Assembly (NCBI GenBank): GCA_050248795.1
Contig: JBFWRS010000032.1
Span: forward strand, 1-43,458
Length of the DNA: 43,458 nt
Source of the DNA: CAZTDU01 sp050248795
GTDB lineage: Bacteria; Pseudomonadota; Gammaproteobacteria; Burkholderiales; SG8-39
Direction of reading: 5' to 3'
Positions within the stretch are counted from its first letter, which is position 1. Each line of letters starts with the position of its first letter. Below are positions 8,416 through 16,295 of this stretch, in pieces. The notes beneath the pieces were generated by a model. It did no database searches and was not told where the DNA came from. It was given only the letters and a program-made list of their open reading frames with translations. Made by a program: the position numbers and the translations under genes.

Positions 8416-9662
8416 GCGATTCGCTCCACCCGCGCGCCAAGGCCCGCAAGCTTGGTCTCGAGCGCCTCGTAGCCGCGGTCAAGGTGATAGATGCGGTCGA
8501 TCACGGTCTCGCCGCTGGCGGCGAGCGCCGCCATGACCAGGCTCGCGGACGCGCGCAGGTCGGTCGCCATCACCGGCGCGCCGGACAGGCTGTCGACGCC
8601 TCTCACCACGGCGACGTTTCCCTTCAGCTCGATGTCGGCGCCGAGGCGCGCAAGCTCGGGCACGTGGGTGAACCTGTCGACGTAGATCGTGTCCTCGATC
8701 ACGCTGGTGCCCGAGGCCACCGCGCTGACCGCAATCATCTGCGCCTGCATGTCGGTGGGGAAGCCCGGGAACGGCTGCGTCACCACGTCCACCGCCTGCG
8801 GACGCCGCGGCGCGGCGACCGACACCGCGTCGGTCTCCCTGCCGATGGTGCAGCCCGCATCCTCGAGCTTGCGCAGCGCCGCCTCGAAGTGGTCGATGAC
8901 CACGCCTTCGAGCCGTACCCTGCCCCCGGTCATGGCGGCAGCGGCAGCGAAAGTCGCCGCCTCGATGCGGTCCGGGATGATCGACGCATCGATCGGGCGC
9001 AGCTCGCTGACGCCGTCGATGACCAGGCGTCGCGAACCGAGTCCCGCGATGCGCGCGCCGCAGCGGACCAGTACCTCACCCAGCGCCGTCACGTCGGGTT
9101 CCAGCGCCACGTTCTCGAGCACGGTCGTGCCCTCGGCCAGCACCGCGGCCAGCATCAGCTGCACCGTGGCGCCGACGGAAACGACGTCGAAGCCGAAGGT
9201 CGCGCCGCGCAGCCGGACGTCGCGGCCGACGATGTAGCCGTGCTCGATCTCCAGCTTCGCGCCCATCGCCTGCAGCCCGGCAAGGTGCAGGTTCACCGGG
9301 CGCGGTCCCCAGGCACACCCGCCCGGCAGCGACACGCGCGCCTCGCCGAAGCGCGCGAGCAGCGGCGCGAGCACGTAGATGCTCGCGCGCATGGTCTTGA
9401 CGAGTTCGTACGGCGCTTCGAACGTGCGCACGCCGCGCGTGTCGATGACGAGCTCGTCGCCTTCGCGCGACGTGACGGCGCCCAGCGTCTCGAGCACGCG
9501 GCAGAAGGTCTGCGTGTCGCGCAGCCTGGGCACGTTGCGCAAGCGATGCACGCCGGAGGCGAGCAGCGTCGCTGCCATCACGGGCAGCGCGGCGTTCTTC
9601 GCTCCCGAGACGCGCACCGTGCCCTCGAGCGGGCGCCCGCCGGTGATGCGCAGCTTATCCAC
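8412..9662 (-). CDS. murA: UDP-N-acetylglucosamine 1-carboxyvinyltransferase MurA
   Basis: MurA adds enolpyruvate from PEP to UDP-GlcNAc, the first committed step of peptidoglycan synthesis and the target of fosfomycin. It has K22-N23 in SGAKNAALP and catalytic Cys116 in GGCAWGPRPVNLH, so it is the fosfomycin-sensitive cysteine type. The start is taken as GTG at 9662 (VDKLRI, aligning with the usual MDKL/F start), with GGAG ten bases upstream. A TTG at 9671 would add three residues but has GGAG only one base away. The GTG start overlaps the ibaG stop by 8 bases. It is cotranscribed ahead of the his operon. Confidence 0.96.
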   Translation of the reverse strand: MDKLRITGGRPLEGTVRVSGAKNAALPVMAATLLASGVHRLRNVPRLRDTQTFCRVLETLGAVTSREGDELVIDTRGVRTFEAPYELVKTMRASIYVLAPLLARFGEARVSLPGGCAWGPRPVNLHLAGLQAMGAKLEIEHGYIVGRDVRLRGATFGFDVVSVGATVQLMLAAVLAEGTTVLENVALEPDVTALGEVLVRCGARIAGLGSRRLVIDGVSELRPIDASIIPDRIEAATFAAAAAMTGGRVRLEGVVIDHFEAALRKLEDAGCTIGRETDAVSVAAPRRPQAVDVVTQPFPGFPTDMQAQMIAVSAVASGTSVIEDTIYVDRFTHVPELARLGADIELKGNVAVVRGVDSLSGAPVMATDLRASASLVMAALAASGETVIDRIYHLDRGYEALETKLAGLGARVERIA

Positions 9663-9894
9663 CCCCGGCAAGCTCCGCTGGCGTCAGCGTGCGCATCGAC
9701 AGCGCATGGATTTCCTCGCGCATGCGCTCGCCCAGCGCGGCGTAGACGAGCTGGTGGCGCTGCACCCGGCTCTTGCCCTCGAACGCGCTCGATACGACGA
9801 GCGCCTCGAAATGCTGGCCGTCGCCGTTTACCTCCACTCGCTCGCACGCCAGCCCGCCCTCGATTCCCGCCTTCACGCTTTCCGGAGTCACCAT
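9655..9894 (-). CDS. ibaG: BolA-family protein, IbaG-like
   Basis: This is a small BolA-like protein (79 aa). BolA-family proteins partner monothiol glutaredoxins in iron-sulfur handling. The GDGQHFEALVVSSAFEGKSRVQRHQLVYAALG core has the beta-alpha-beta KH-like pattern, with the class-II-type 'H' in RVQRHQLVY. Position immediately upstream of murA matches E. coli ibaG (yrbA), which supports the IbaG rather than the BolA assignment. Confidence 0.92.
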   Translation of the reverse strand: MVTPESVKAGIEGGLACERVEVNGDGQHFEALVVSSAFEGKSRVQRHQLVYAALGERMREEIHALSMRTLTPAELAGGG

Positions 9895-9925
9895 GGTCCT
9901 GTGCCTTGTCTGTTCGCTTGCCGAT

Positions 9926-10681
9926 TCAGTGCCTGACCTTGTAGCCCGAGCGCAGAAGCCTCAAGGTCGCATAAGACAGCAGCGCGAAGCTTACCGCGGT
10001 CACCGCGAGGCTGACACCCGGCGGCACGTCCGAGACGCCGAAGAAGCCGTAGCGGAAGCCGTCGATCATGTAGAAGAACGGATTCAGGTGCGAAAGCTGC
10101 TGCCAGAACGGCGGCAGCGCCTTGATCGAGTAGAACACGCCGGCAAGGAAGGTCGCCGGCATGATGAAGAAGTTCTGGAAGGCGGCAAGCTGGTCGAAGC
10201 GATCGGCCCAGATTCCCGCGATCAGCCCGAGCGCGCCCAGCACGCCCGCGCCCAGCAGCGCGAACGCGAGTGCCCACAGCGGCGCGACGACGCGCAAATC
10301 GACCATCCAGGACGTGAGCAGCAGCACGCCGCAGCCAACAGCGAGGCCGCGCAGCACCGACGCAAGCACGTAGGCCCAGAAGAACTCGACGTGCGAGATC
10401 GGCGGCAGCAGGATGAATACGAGGTTGCCGGTAACCTTCGACTGTATGAAGCTCGACGAGCTGTTGGCGAACGCGTTTTGCAGCACGCTCATCATCACCA
10501 GGCCCGGCAGCAGGAACATGCGGTACGGGATGTCGCCGAACACGCGTGCGCTGTCGCCCAGCGCCTGCGCGAATATCAGCAGGTACAGCAGCGCCGTGAG
10601 CACCGGCGCGGCGATGGTCTGGAACGCGACCTTCCAGAAACGCAGCAGCTCCTTCTGCAGCAGCGTGGGAAATCCGCTCAT
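9926..10681 (-). CDS. ABC-2 type transporter permease, YadH/NodJ-like
   Basis: This inner-membrane permease has about six hydrophobic spans (251 aa). It opens MSGFPTLLQKELLRFWKVAFQTIAAPVLTALLYLLIFAQAL and contains LLPPISHVEFFWAYVLASVLRG and the late NPFFYMIDGFRYGFFG, characteristic of the YadH branch of ABC-2 exporters. The adjacent upstream gene (4 bases away) encodes its ATPase. The substrate is unknown. Position between mlaB and ibaG in an envelope operon suggests an envelope substrate, which is inference only. Confidence 0.9.
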   Translation of the reverse strand: MSGFPTLLQKELLRFWKVAFQTIAAPVLTALLYLLIFAQALGDSARVFGDIPYRMFLLPGLVMMSVLQNAFANSSSSFIQSKVTGNLVFILLPPISHVEFFWAYVLASVLRGLAVGCGVLLLTSWMVDLRVVAPLWALAFALLGAGVLGALGLIAGIWADRFDQLAAFQNFFIMPATFLAGVFYSIKALPPFWQQLSHLNPFFYMIDGFRYGFFGVSDVPPGVSLAVTAVSFALLSYATLRLLRSGYKVRH

Positions 10682-10685
10682 CGCT

Positions 10686-11585
10686 TCACTGCCTCTGCAT
10701 CACGCGCTTGAACACTTCGTCCAGGTCCGGCGGCTGGAGGTCGAACTCCTTGATCGCGATGCCGGCATCGCGCAGCTTCAGCAGCACCTCACCGAGCTCG
10801 GCATGGTCGCGCAGCCGCAGCGTAAAGCGGTCGCGCTCGTGCGCCACTTCGCGGTCGGCGAGCACCGCCGGCAGCGTCTCGCCGTCCAGCCGAAGTCGCA
10901 GGTAGAGGCCCGAGAAGGTCGCCAGCAGGTTGCGCGTCGAATCGAGCGCCACCACGCGGCCCGATTTGAGCATCGCGATGCGCGTGCACAGCAGCTCCGC
11001 CTCCTCCAGGTAGTGCGTGGTAAGGACGATGGTGTGGCCGTCGCGGTTCAGGCGCGAGATGAACTTCCACAGGCCCTCGCGCAGCTCGACGTCTACGCCT
11101 GCCGTCGGCTCGTCGAGCACGATTACCGGCGGCTTGTGCACCAGCGCCTGAGCCACCAGCACGCGGCGCTTCATGCCGCCGGACAGCGAGCGCATGTTGG
11201 CGTCGGCCTTGCCGACCAGGTCGAGGTGGTGCATCACCTCGTCTATCCAGGCATCGTTGCTGCGGATGCCGAAATAGCCGGACTGGAAGCGCAGCGTCTC
11301 GCGCACGGTGAAGAACGGATCGAACACCAGCTCCTGCGGCACCACGCCGAGGCTGCGCCGCGCCTTGCGGTAGTCGCCGACCACGTCCGCGCCCATCACC
11401 GACACCGCACCAGCGTCTGCGCGCGCAAGGCCCGCGACGACGCTGATCAGCGTGGTCTTGCCGGCCCCGTTCGGACCCAGCAGGCCGAAGAACTCGCCCT
11501 GCCGTACCTCGAGGCTGACGCCGGCGAGCGCCTGCAGCGCGCCGTAGCGCTTCTCGACATTGCGGATATCTATGGCGGGTGTCAT
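10686..11585 (-). CDS. ABC transporter ATP-binding protein, YadG-like
   Basis: The nucleotide-binding domain carries Walker A GPNGAGKTT (37-45), a VVPQE Q-loop, the signature LSGGMKRR, Walker B VIVLDEPTAGVD and the switch histidine in TTHYLEEAE. A C-terminal extension (about 220-299) is typical of the ABC-2 drug/polysaccharide exporter ATPases. The start is placed at ATG 11585 (MTPAIDIRNVEKRYG), giving 299 aa, because upstream codons encode no family sequence. It pairs with the permease at 9926-10681. A 56-base gap to mlaB holds no clear promoter or terminator. Confidence 0.93.
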   Translation of the reverse strand: MTPAIDIRNVEKRYGALQALAGVSLEVRQGEFFGLLGPNGAGKTTLISVVAGLARADAGAVSVMGADVVGDYRKARRSLGVVPQELVFDPFFTVRETLRFQSGYFGIRSNDAWIDEVMHHLDLVGKADANMRSLSGGMKRRVLVAQALVHKPPVIVLDEPTAGVDVELREGLWKFISRLNRDGHTIVLTTHYLEEAELLCTRIAMLKSGRVVALDSTRNLLATFSGLYLRLRLDGETLPAVLADREVAHERDRFTLRLRDHAELGEVLLKLRDAGIAIKEFDLQPPDLDEVFKRVMQRQ

Positions 11586-11641
11586 GGAAAAGAGTCCGGC
11601 AGCGGGCCGCACCGGCGGCTCGCTGCAGGCGCGCGGATCCT

Positions 11642-11950
11642 TCAGTGTGCCGTGGCGGGGTTGGCGGCGGGCGCGGCCGGCAGCAGCTCCGCGACCCCGT
11701 AAAGACCGGCGATCGTCGCCAGGTCCGCCGGCAACCGCTCGAATGCCAGGCCGCCCCCATGGAGCTTTGACTCGCGCAGCCACGCCAGCATCGTGGCGAG
11801 CAGCGACGAATCCAGGTCGGTGACTTCGCCGAGGTCTATCACGGTCACGCCGTCGCGCAACTGGGCCGCGCCCTGGTCGAGCAGCTCGCGGGCCTGCATG
11901 AGCGTCGCCGGGCCGCTGATGTAGAGGCGTTCGCCCTCGCGCCGGATCAT
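11642..11950 (-). CDS. mlaB: STAS-domain protein MlaB
   Basis: MlaB is the small cytoplasmic STAS subunit that stabilises the MlaFE ABC complex, which moves phospholipids between inner and outer membranes. The 102 residues show the STAS pattern: VIDLGEVTDLDSSLLATMLAWL contains the loop serines S48/S49 at the conserved phosphorylatable position. It is separated from the other Mla ABC genes by mlaC and mlaA. It overlaps mlaC by 4 bases. Confidence 0.9.
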   Translation of the reverse strand: MIRREGERLYISGPATLMQARELLDQGAAQLRDGVTVIDLGEVTDLDSSLLATMLAWLRESKLHGGGLAFERLPADLATIAGLYGVAELLPAAPAANPATAH

Positions 11951-12585
11951 TTCTTCCCCGCCGCCGCGCTCTGCTCTAGCGACCGGTTCTTCGCTTCCAG
12001 CGTCTTGATCAGGCCGTCGATGCCGCCATCGCGCACCTGGTTTGCGAATTCCGTCCGGTAGTTCTGCACCAGGCTCACGCCTGCGACGTAGACGTTGTAG
12101 ACCTTCCAGCCGCCGGCGGTCTTCTCCATGTCGTAGTCGATCGTCACCGCCTGCGCGCCCGGTTGCAGCACGCGCACGTTCACGGTGACATCGGTATCGG
12201 TGGGCTTGGCGCGCAGCGGCCTGAACTCGAACTTCTGGTCGCCGTAGGCGGCGAGCGCGCTGGAGTAGGTGCGCACCAGCAGCGTCTTGAACTCGTCGGT
12301 CAGGCGCCTTTTCTGCGCGGGGTTGGCCTGCCGCCAGTTCTGCCCCACGGCCATCGCCGTCATGCTGGCGAAGCTGAAATGCGGGATCACCTTCGCCTCG
12401 ACGAGATCGATGACCTTCCTGCGGTCGCCGGCCTTGATGTCCTTGTCGGCAGCGATGATGTCGACGACTTCCAGCGTCACCTTCTTCACCAGCGCGTCGG
12501 GCGCAAGGTCCTGCGCGGCGGCGGCGCCGGCGAACGCGATACCCAGCAGCCAGCCGAAGACCCGACTACCTTGCAGGTAACGCAT
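11947..12585 (-). CDS. mlaC: Periplasmic phospholipid-binding protein MlaC
   Basis: MlaC shuttles phospholipids across the periplasm between the MlaA-porin complex and MlaFEDB. It has a signal peptide (residues 1-24, FGWLLGIAFAGAAAA), then the Ttg2D/MlaC fold with VIPHFSFASMTAMAVGQNWRQA and FKTLLVRTYSSALAAYGDQ. The ATG at 12585 gives 212 aa and is preceded by GGCGGAGAGGACG, a good ribosome site inside the mlaA 3' end; it overlaps mlaA by 20 bases. A longer upstream frame would not encode a signal peptide. Confidence 0.95.
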   Translation of the reverse strand: MRYLQGSRVFGWLLGIAFAGAAAAQDLAPDALVKKVTLEVVDIIAADKDIKAGDRRKVIDLVEAKVIPHFSFASMTAMAVGQNWRQANPAQKRRLTDEFKTLLVRTYSSALAAYGDQKFEFRPLRAKPTDTDVTVNVRVLQPGAQAVTIDYDMEKTAGGWKVYNVYVAGVSLVQNYRTEFANQVRDGGIDGLIKTLEAKNRSLEQSAAAGKK

Positions 12586-13342
12586 CGTCCTCTCCGCCGG
12601 CCGCGGCGACGGTCGCCGCCTCCTGCATGCGCGCACCACGGTCGCGCGGCGGATTGCCGTCGAAGACCTGGTTGCGGCGCCGCTGCAGGTATGCGTCGCG
12701 GTTGAACACGTAGCGGTCGAGCGCGGCTTCCTCGAGGATGCGCGACGCGTCCAGCAGGTCCGCGCGCGCGCTCACAGCGCGCAGCAGTTGCAGGTTGTTG
12801 CGCTGCCCGCCCTCGGTGCCGCGCCGCACCGGGTCGACATAGACGTCGATCAGCCTGCCCGCCGAATCGCGCACGTTGCTCGAGCCGAAGATCGGCCAGA
12901 CGATGTATGGGCCGGTATCCGCGCCCCAGCGGCCGAAGGTCTGGCCGAAGTCCTCGTCATGCTTCTCCAGTCCGAACTCGGTCGCCACATCGTTAATGCC
13001 CAGCAGGCCGAAGGAGGAATTGAACGCGAGGCGCGCCCAGTCGTTCACGGCGTCGCCGGGCTTGCCCTGGATCAGGTTGTTGAAGCCGATGAACAGGTCG
13101 CCGATGTTGGCGAAGAAGTTGCGGACCCAGGTACGCACCGGGTCGGGGATCACTTCCTTGTACGCGCTCGCCACCGGCTTGCCGATGGCGTCGTCGAAGC
13201 CCTCGTTGAAGCCGAACATGGCGCGGTTGAAGCCTTCGAAGGGATCGCGCGAATCGCCGTTCGTCGTCGCACAGCCGGAAGCGAGCGCTAGCGCGAACAC
13301 CGCCAGCACGGTCCTGACAAACTTTGACAAAGCTGCGTTCAC
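12566..13342 (-). CDS. mlaA: Outer-membrane phospholipid lipoprotein MlaA (VacJ)
   Basis: MlaA removes mislocalised phospholipids from the outer leaflet of the outer membrane. The lipoprotein signal has lipobox LASGC (Cys24). Family motifs include RDPFEGFNRAMFGFNEGFD, FFANIGDLFIGFNNLIQGK, FGLLGINDVATEFGLEKHDEDFGQTFGRWG and YIVWPIFGSSNVRD. The C-terminal 50 residues are Arg-rich and low in conservation. Unlike E. coli, where mlaA is unlinked, it lies inside the mla operon between mlaD and mlaC. The length is 258 aa, and the start overlaps the mlaD stop by 4 bases. Confidence 0.96.
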   Translation of the reverse strand: MNAALSKFVRTVLAVFALALASGCATTNGDSRDPFEGFNRAMFGFNEGFDDAIGKPVASAYKEVIPDPVRTWVRNFFANIGDLFIGFNNLIQGKPGDAVNDWARLAFNSSFGLLGINDVATEFGLEKHDEDFGQTFGRWGADTGPYIVWPIFGSSNVRDSAGRLIDVYVDPVRRGTEGGQRNNLQLLRAVSARADLLDASRILEEAALDRYVFNRDAYLQRRRNQVFDGNPPRDRGARMQEAATVAAAGGEDDALPAR

Positions 13343-13821
13343 TTCTTCGCTTCCTTCCCGTCGTTGCCTTCCGCCGCCTTGCTGAAGAGAAACTGGCTGA
13401 TCAGGTTCTCCAGCACCACCGCCGATTGCGTCAGGCGCAAGCGATCCCCGGACTTCAGCATCGCACTGTCCCCACCGGCCTCGAGGCCGATGTACTGCTC
13501 GCCCAGCAGCCCCGAGGTGAGGATCTTCGCCGACGTGTCGCGCGGGAACTGGTACCGCGCGTCGACGTTCAGCATCACGACCGCCTCGTAGCTCTCGGTG
13601 TCGAAGCGGATCTCAGCCACCCGCCCCACCACCACCCCCGCGCTCTTCACCGGCGCGCGTACCTTCAGGCCGCCGATATTAGCAAACTTGGCCTGTACCT
13701 GATAAGCGTCGGAAGTGGAAAAAGATGCCAGATTTCCGACCTTTAGCGCAAGAAACAACAGTGCGGCGAAGCCCGCCGCGACGAATATGCCCACCCACAG
13801 GTCGATGGCGGTACGGTTCAT
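13339..13821 (-). CDS. mlaD: MCE-domain phospholipid-binding protein MlaD
   Basis: MlaD is the inner-membrane-anchored MCE protein whose hexamer forms the lipid channel on top of MlaE. It has one N-terminal span (residues about 6-26), then the MCE domain with FANIGGLKVRAPVKSAGVVVGRV and the SGLLGEQYIGLEAGG block, and a short Lys/Glu-rich tail. The frame is open upstream, but ATG at 13821 (MNRTAIDLWVGIFV) is the family start and overlaps mlaE by 4 bases, giving 160 aa. Confidence 0.96.
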   Translation of the reverse strand: MNRTAIDLWVGIFVAAGFAALLFLALKVGNLASFSTSDAYQVQAKFANIGGLKVRAPVKSAGVVVGRVAEIRFDTESYEAVVMLNVDARYQFPRDTSAKILTSGLLGEQYIGLEAGGDSAMLKSGDRLRLTQSAVVLENLISQFLFSKAAEGNDGKEAKK

Positions 13822-14621
13822 TGTGCGTTTCCTCCGGTGAACATGAGTGCGGTGAGGATGAAGTCGAGCACCAGGATGCTCAGCGACGAAGTCACCACGG
13901 TGCGGGTGGTGGCGCCGGAAACCCCTTCTGCGGTCGGCGGCGCATCGTAACCCTCGAACACCGCGATCCAGGTGACGGCGATGCCGAACACGACGCTCTT
14001 GATGACGCCGTTCAGGATGTCCTCGCGCACGTCGACCGCGGCCTGCATCTGCGACCAGAACGCACCCTCGTCCACGCCGATCAGCTTCACGCCGACCAGG
14101 TAGCCGCCGAATATGCCCATCGCGGAAAAAAGCGCCGCAAGCACCGGCATCGAAATCACGCCGCCCCAGAACCGCGGCGCGACCACCCTCGCGATGGGGT
14201 CCACCGCCATCATTTCCATCGCCGATAGCTGCTCGGTGGCCTTCATCAGGCCGATCTCGGCGGTGATCGCGGACCCGGCGCGGCTCGCGAACAGCAGGCC
14301 GGCCACCACCGGCCCGAGTTCGCGCACCAGCGACAGCGCGACGAGCACGCCCAGCGCCTCGGAGGACCCATAGCGTTCGAGCGTGTGATATCCCTGCAGG
14401 CCGAGCACCATGCCGACGAACAGGCCCGACACCATGATGATGATCAGCGACAGCACGCCGGCGAAGTAGATCTCGCGGATGGTGAGCCGGAAGCGGCCGA
14501 GCGCGGTGCCCGAATGCAGCAGGATGTGCACGAGGAAACGGCTCGCGTACCCCAGGCGCCACACCTTGGAGGTCACCATCGCGCCCAGGCGCGCGAGCAG
14601 GGACAGCGGGCTCGCCGGCAT
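13818..14621 (-). CDS. mlaE: Phospholipid ABC transporter permease MlaE
   Basis: MlaE is the permease subunit of the Mla transporter in the inner membrane. It shows YFAGVLSLIIIMVSGLFVGMVLGLQGYHTLERYG, the cytoplasmic motif RELGPVVAGLLFASRAGSAITAEIGLMKATEQL and AVDPIARVVAPRFWGG, all hallmarks of the family. Start MPASPLSLLARLG at 14621 follows the mlaF stop by a single base; length 267 aa. It couples to MlaF, MlaD and MlaB. Confidence 0.96.
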   Translation of the reverse strand: MPASPLSLLARLGAMVTSKVWRLGYASRFLVHILLHSGTALGRFRLTIREIYFAGVLSLIIIMVSGLFVGMVLGLQGYHTLERYGSSEALGVLVALSLVRELGPVVAGLLFASRAGSAITAEIGLMKATEQLSAMEMMAVDPIARVVAPRFWGGVISMPVLAALFSAMGIFGGYLVGVKLIGVDEGAFWSQMQAAVDVREDILNGVIKSVVFGIAVTWIAVFEGYDAPPTAEGVSGATTRTVVTSSLSILVLDFILTALMFTGGNAQ

Positions 14622-14622
14622 C

Positions 14623-15435
14623 TCAGCGCACCTCCGCGGCGAGTTCCAGGTCGGCGTCGTAGCGCGGCGCATCGATGTGGAACGGCACCGGGCCGTCCGG
14701 CTCGCCGCGCACGAACTGCTTCACGTACGGCTCGATCGACGCGCGCACCTGCGCCGGCGCGCCCTCGGCAATGATGCGGCCGGCGGCGACGAAGTACACA
14801 TAGTCGACGATGTCCAGCGTTTCCTCGACGTCGTGGGTGACGATGATCGAGGTCGCCCCCAGCGAGTCGTTCAGATCCCGCACCAGGCGCCGGGTGACGC
14901 CGAGCGCAATCGGATCCAGGCCGGTGAAAGGTTCGTCATACAGGATCAGCCCGGGGTCAAGCGCGATCGCGCGCGCAAGCGCCACGCGCCGCGCCATGCC
15001 GCCCGACAGCGATGCCGGCATCGCCTGCGCAACCCCGCGCAGGCCCACCGCGTTGAGCTTCATCAGCACGAGGTCGCGTATCAGGTCCGTCGGCAGGTCG
15101 GTATGCTCGCGCAGCGGGAACGCGACGTTGTCGAACACGCTCATGTCGGTGAACAGCGCGCCGAACTGGAACAGCATCCCCATGCGCCGGCGCAAGGCGT
15201 ACAGCCCGGCGGCGTCGAGGTCGTTCGTCGCCTTGCCGAACACCCGTGCCGTGCCCGTGGTGGGCCTGAGCGCGCCGCCGATGATGCGCAGCAACGTGGT
15301 CTTGCCGCAGCCGGACTGGCCCATGATCGCCACCACGCGCCCGCGCGGGATGGACAGGCTCACGTCCTGCAGCACCAGCCGCCGGTCGTAGCCGAACGAC
15401 AGTTGCTCGATTTCGATGATCGGGGAGTCGGACAA
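14623..15435 (-). CDS. mlaF: Phospholipid ABC transporter ATPase MlaF
   Basis: MlaF is the ATPase energising MlaE/MlaD. It has Walker A GQSGCGKTT (39-47), signature LSGGMARRVALARAI, Walker B LILYDEPFTGLDPI and the switch region IIVTHDVEE. The family N-terminus (SPIIEIEQLSFGYD) is reached without an ATG or GTG. The best available start is TTG at 15435 (270 aa), with a second TTG at 15459. Neither has a strong Shine-Dalgarno sequence, so the exact start is uncertain. It is the first gene of the minus-strand series and diverges from the ABC ATPase gene at 15528. Confidence 0.93.
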   Translation of the reverse strand: MSDSPIIEIEQLSFGYDRRLVLQDVSLSIPRGRVVAIMGQSGCGKTTLLRIIGGALRPTTGTARVFGKATNDLDAAGLYALRRRMGMLFQFGALFTDMSVFDNVAFPLREHTDLPTDLIRDLVLMKLNAVGLRGVAQAMPASLSGGMARRVALARAIALDPGLILYDEPFTGLDPIALGVTRRLVRDLNDSLGATSIIVTHDVEETLDIVDYVYFVAAGRIIAEGAPAQVRASIEPYVKQFVRGEPDGPVPFHIDAPRYDADLELAAEVR

Positions 15436-15467
15436 GATCGGATCGGGCGGCCGGCGCAAAGGGCTCG

Positions 15468-15473
15468 ATTCTA
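15468..15473 (-). promoter_or_regulatory. Weak candidate -10 box for the mla-his-tat operon
   Basis: On the minus strand TAGAAT lies 32 bases ahead of the TTG proposed as the mlaF start. A TTGGCA is present upstream, but 20 bases away, which is too far for a good sigma-70 pair. It is listed because a promoter is expected in this 92-base divergent gap, not because the match is strong. Confidence 0.25.
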
Positions 15474-15515
15474 CTCGACCGGCCAGCGGCGCATGCCAAG
15501 CGCCCGGCTTTTGCC

Positions 15516-15521
15516 TATAGT
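15516..15521 (+). promoter_or_regulatory. Candidate -10 box for the ABC ATPase gene
   Basis: TATAGT ends 6 bases before the ATG at 15528, so transcription from it would begin at or next to the start codon, implying a leaderless message. No convincing -35 box is seen. It adjoins a 14-base palindrome that covers the ATG. Confidence 0.3.
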
Positions 15522-15523
15522 GC

Positions 15524-15537
15524 GCGCATGCATGCGC
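15524..15537. promoter_or_regulatory. 14-base perfect palindrome over the ABC ATPase start codon
   Basis: GCGCATGCATGCGC is its own reverse complement and includes the ATG at 15528-15530. It sits just downstream of the TATAGT candidate in the mlaF/ABC divergent gap. It could be an operator or a chance feature of GC-rich sequence; nothing else supports either reading. Confidence 0.35.
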
Positions 15538-16295
15538 AAAGCGTGGAAGTCCCGCCCCGCACGGCCGATGCGCAACCCGGTATGGCGTTGCGGGTCGCCG
15601 GCCTGCGCAAGCGCTATGGCACGCACGAGGTGCTCGCCGGCGTCGACCTGGAAATCGCCGCGGGCTCGTCCTTCGGCCTGGTCGGCGTGAACGGCGCGGG
15701 CAAAACCACGCTGGTGAAATGCGTGCTCGATTTCTGCGACTTCCAGGCCGGCAGCGCGCAGATCTTCGGCGTGCCGAGCCGCGACGCGCGGGCGCGCTCG
15801 CGCCTGGCGTTCGTGCCGGAGCGCTTTTCGCCACCGCACTACCTGCTGTGCCGCGAGTTCATCGCCATGATCCTCGAGCTCGCCGGCGAGCCGTACGACG
15901 CCGCGGCCGCCGAGGCGCAGTTGCGCGAGCTGGAACTCGACCCCGGGGTGCTGTCGCGACCGGTGCGCCAGCTCTCCAAGGGCATGACGCAAAAGCTCGG
16001 GCTCGCCGCGTGCTTCCTGCTGCGGCGCGAGCTCACGCTGCTGGACGAGCCGATGTCCGGGCTCGACCCGGTGAGCCGGGTCGCGGTCAAAGGCGTGCTT
16101 GCGCGCCTGGGCGCGCAGGGCAGGACCCTGTTCTTCACCTCGCACGTCCTGGCCGACGTGGAGGAACTGTGCTCGACCATCGGCGTGCTGCACGCCGGCG
16201 CCATCGTCCATTCCGGCTCGCCCGCCGCGTTGTGCGCGCGCTACGGCGAGGCGCAGCTCGAGCGCGCCTTCATCAGGTGCATCCATGCCGGCTGA
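15528..16295 (+). CDS. ABC-2 type transporter ATP-binding protein, first gene of the pilus module
   Basis: This is an exporter-type nucleotide-binding protein of 255 aa. It has Walker A GVNGAGKT (53-60), signature LSKGMTQKLGLA (149-160), Walker B LTLLDEPMSGLD (169-180) and the switch histidine in FTSHVLADVEE. In the Q-loop position it reads FVPERFSPP, as in some exporter ATPases that have Glu in place of Gln. Residues 1-20 precede the domain, so Met19 (15582) is an alternative start. No permease is adjacent. The only unpaired permease in the window is at 32442-33206, at the other end of the pilus module. The substrate is unknown. The 3' end overlaps the response regulator by 11 bases. Confidence 0.9.
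   Translation: MHAQSVEVPPRTADAQPGMALRVAGLRKRYGTHEVLAGVDLEIAAGSSFGLVGVNGAGKTTLVKCVLDFCDFQAGSAQIFGVPSRDARARSRLAFVPERFSPPHYLLCREFIAMILELAGEPYDAAAAEAQLRELELDPGVLSRPVRQLSKGMTQKLGLAACFLLRRELTLLDEPMSGLDPVSRVAVKGVLARLGAQGRTLFFTSHVLADVEELCSTIGVLHAGAIVHSGSPAALCARYGEAQLERAFIRCIHAG

Noticed and set aside
9663..9671. TTG at 9671 as the murA start
   Set aside because: The GGAG is only one base from TTG but ten bases from the GTG at 9662, and the GTG start aligns with the usual MurA N-terminus.
15493..15521. Sigma-54 promoter upstream of the first ABC ATPase gene
   Set aside because: A TTTTGC occurs at 15509-15514, but the position 12 bases upstream is not GG. The minus-strand TGGCATG likewise lacks GC at the required spacing.
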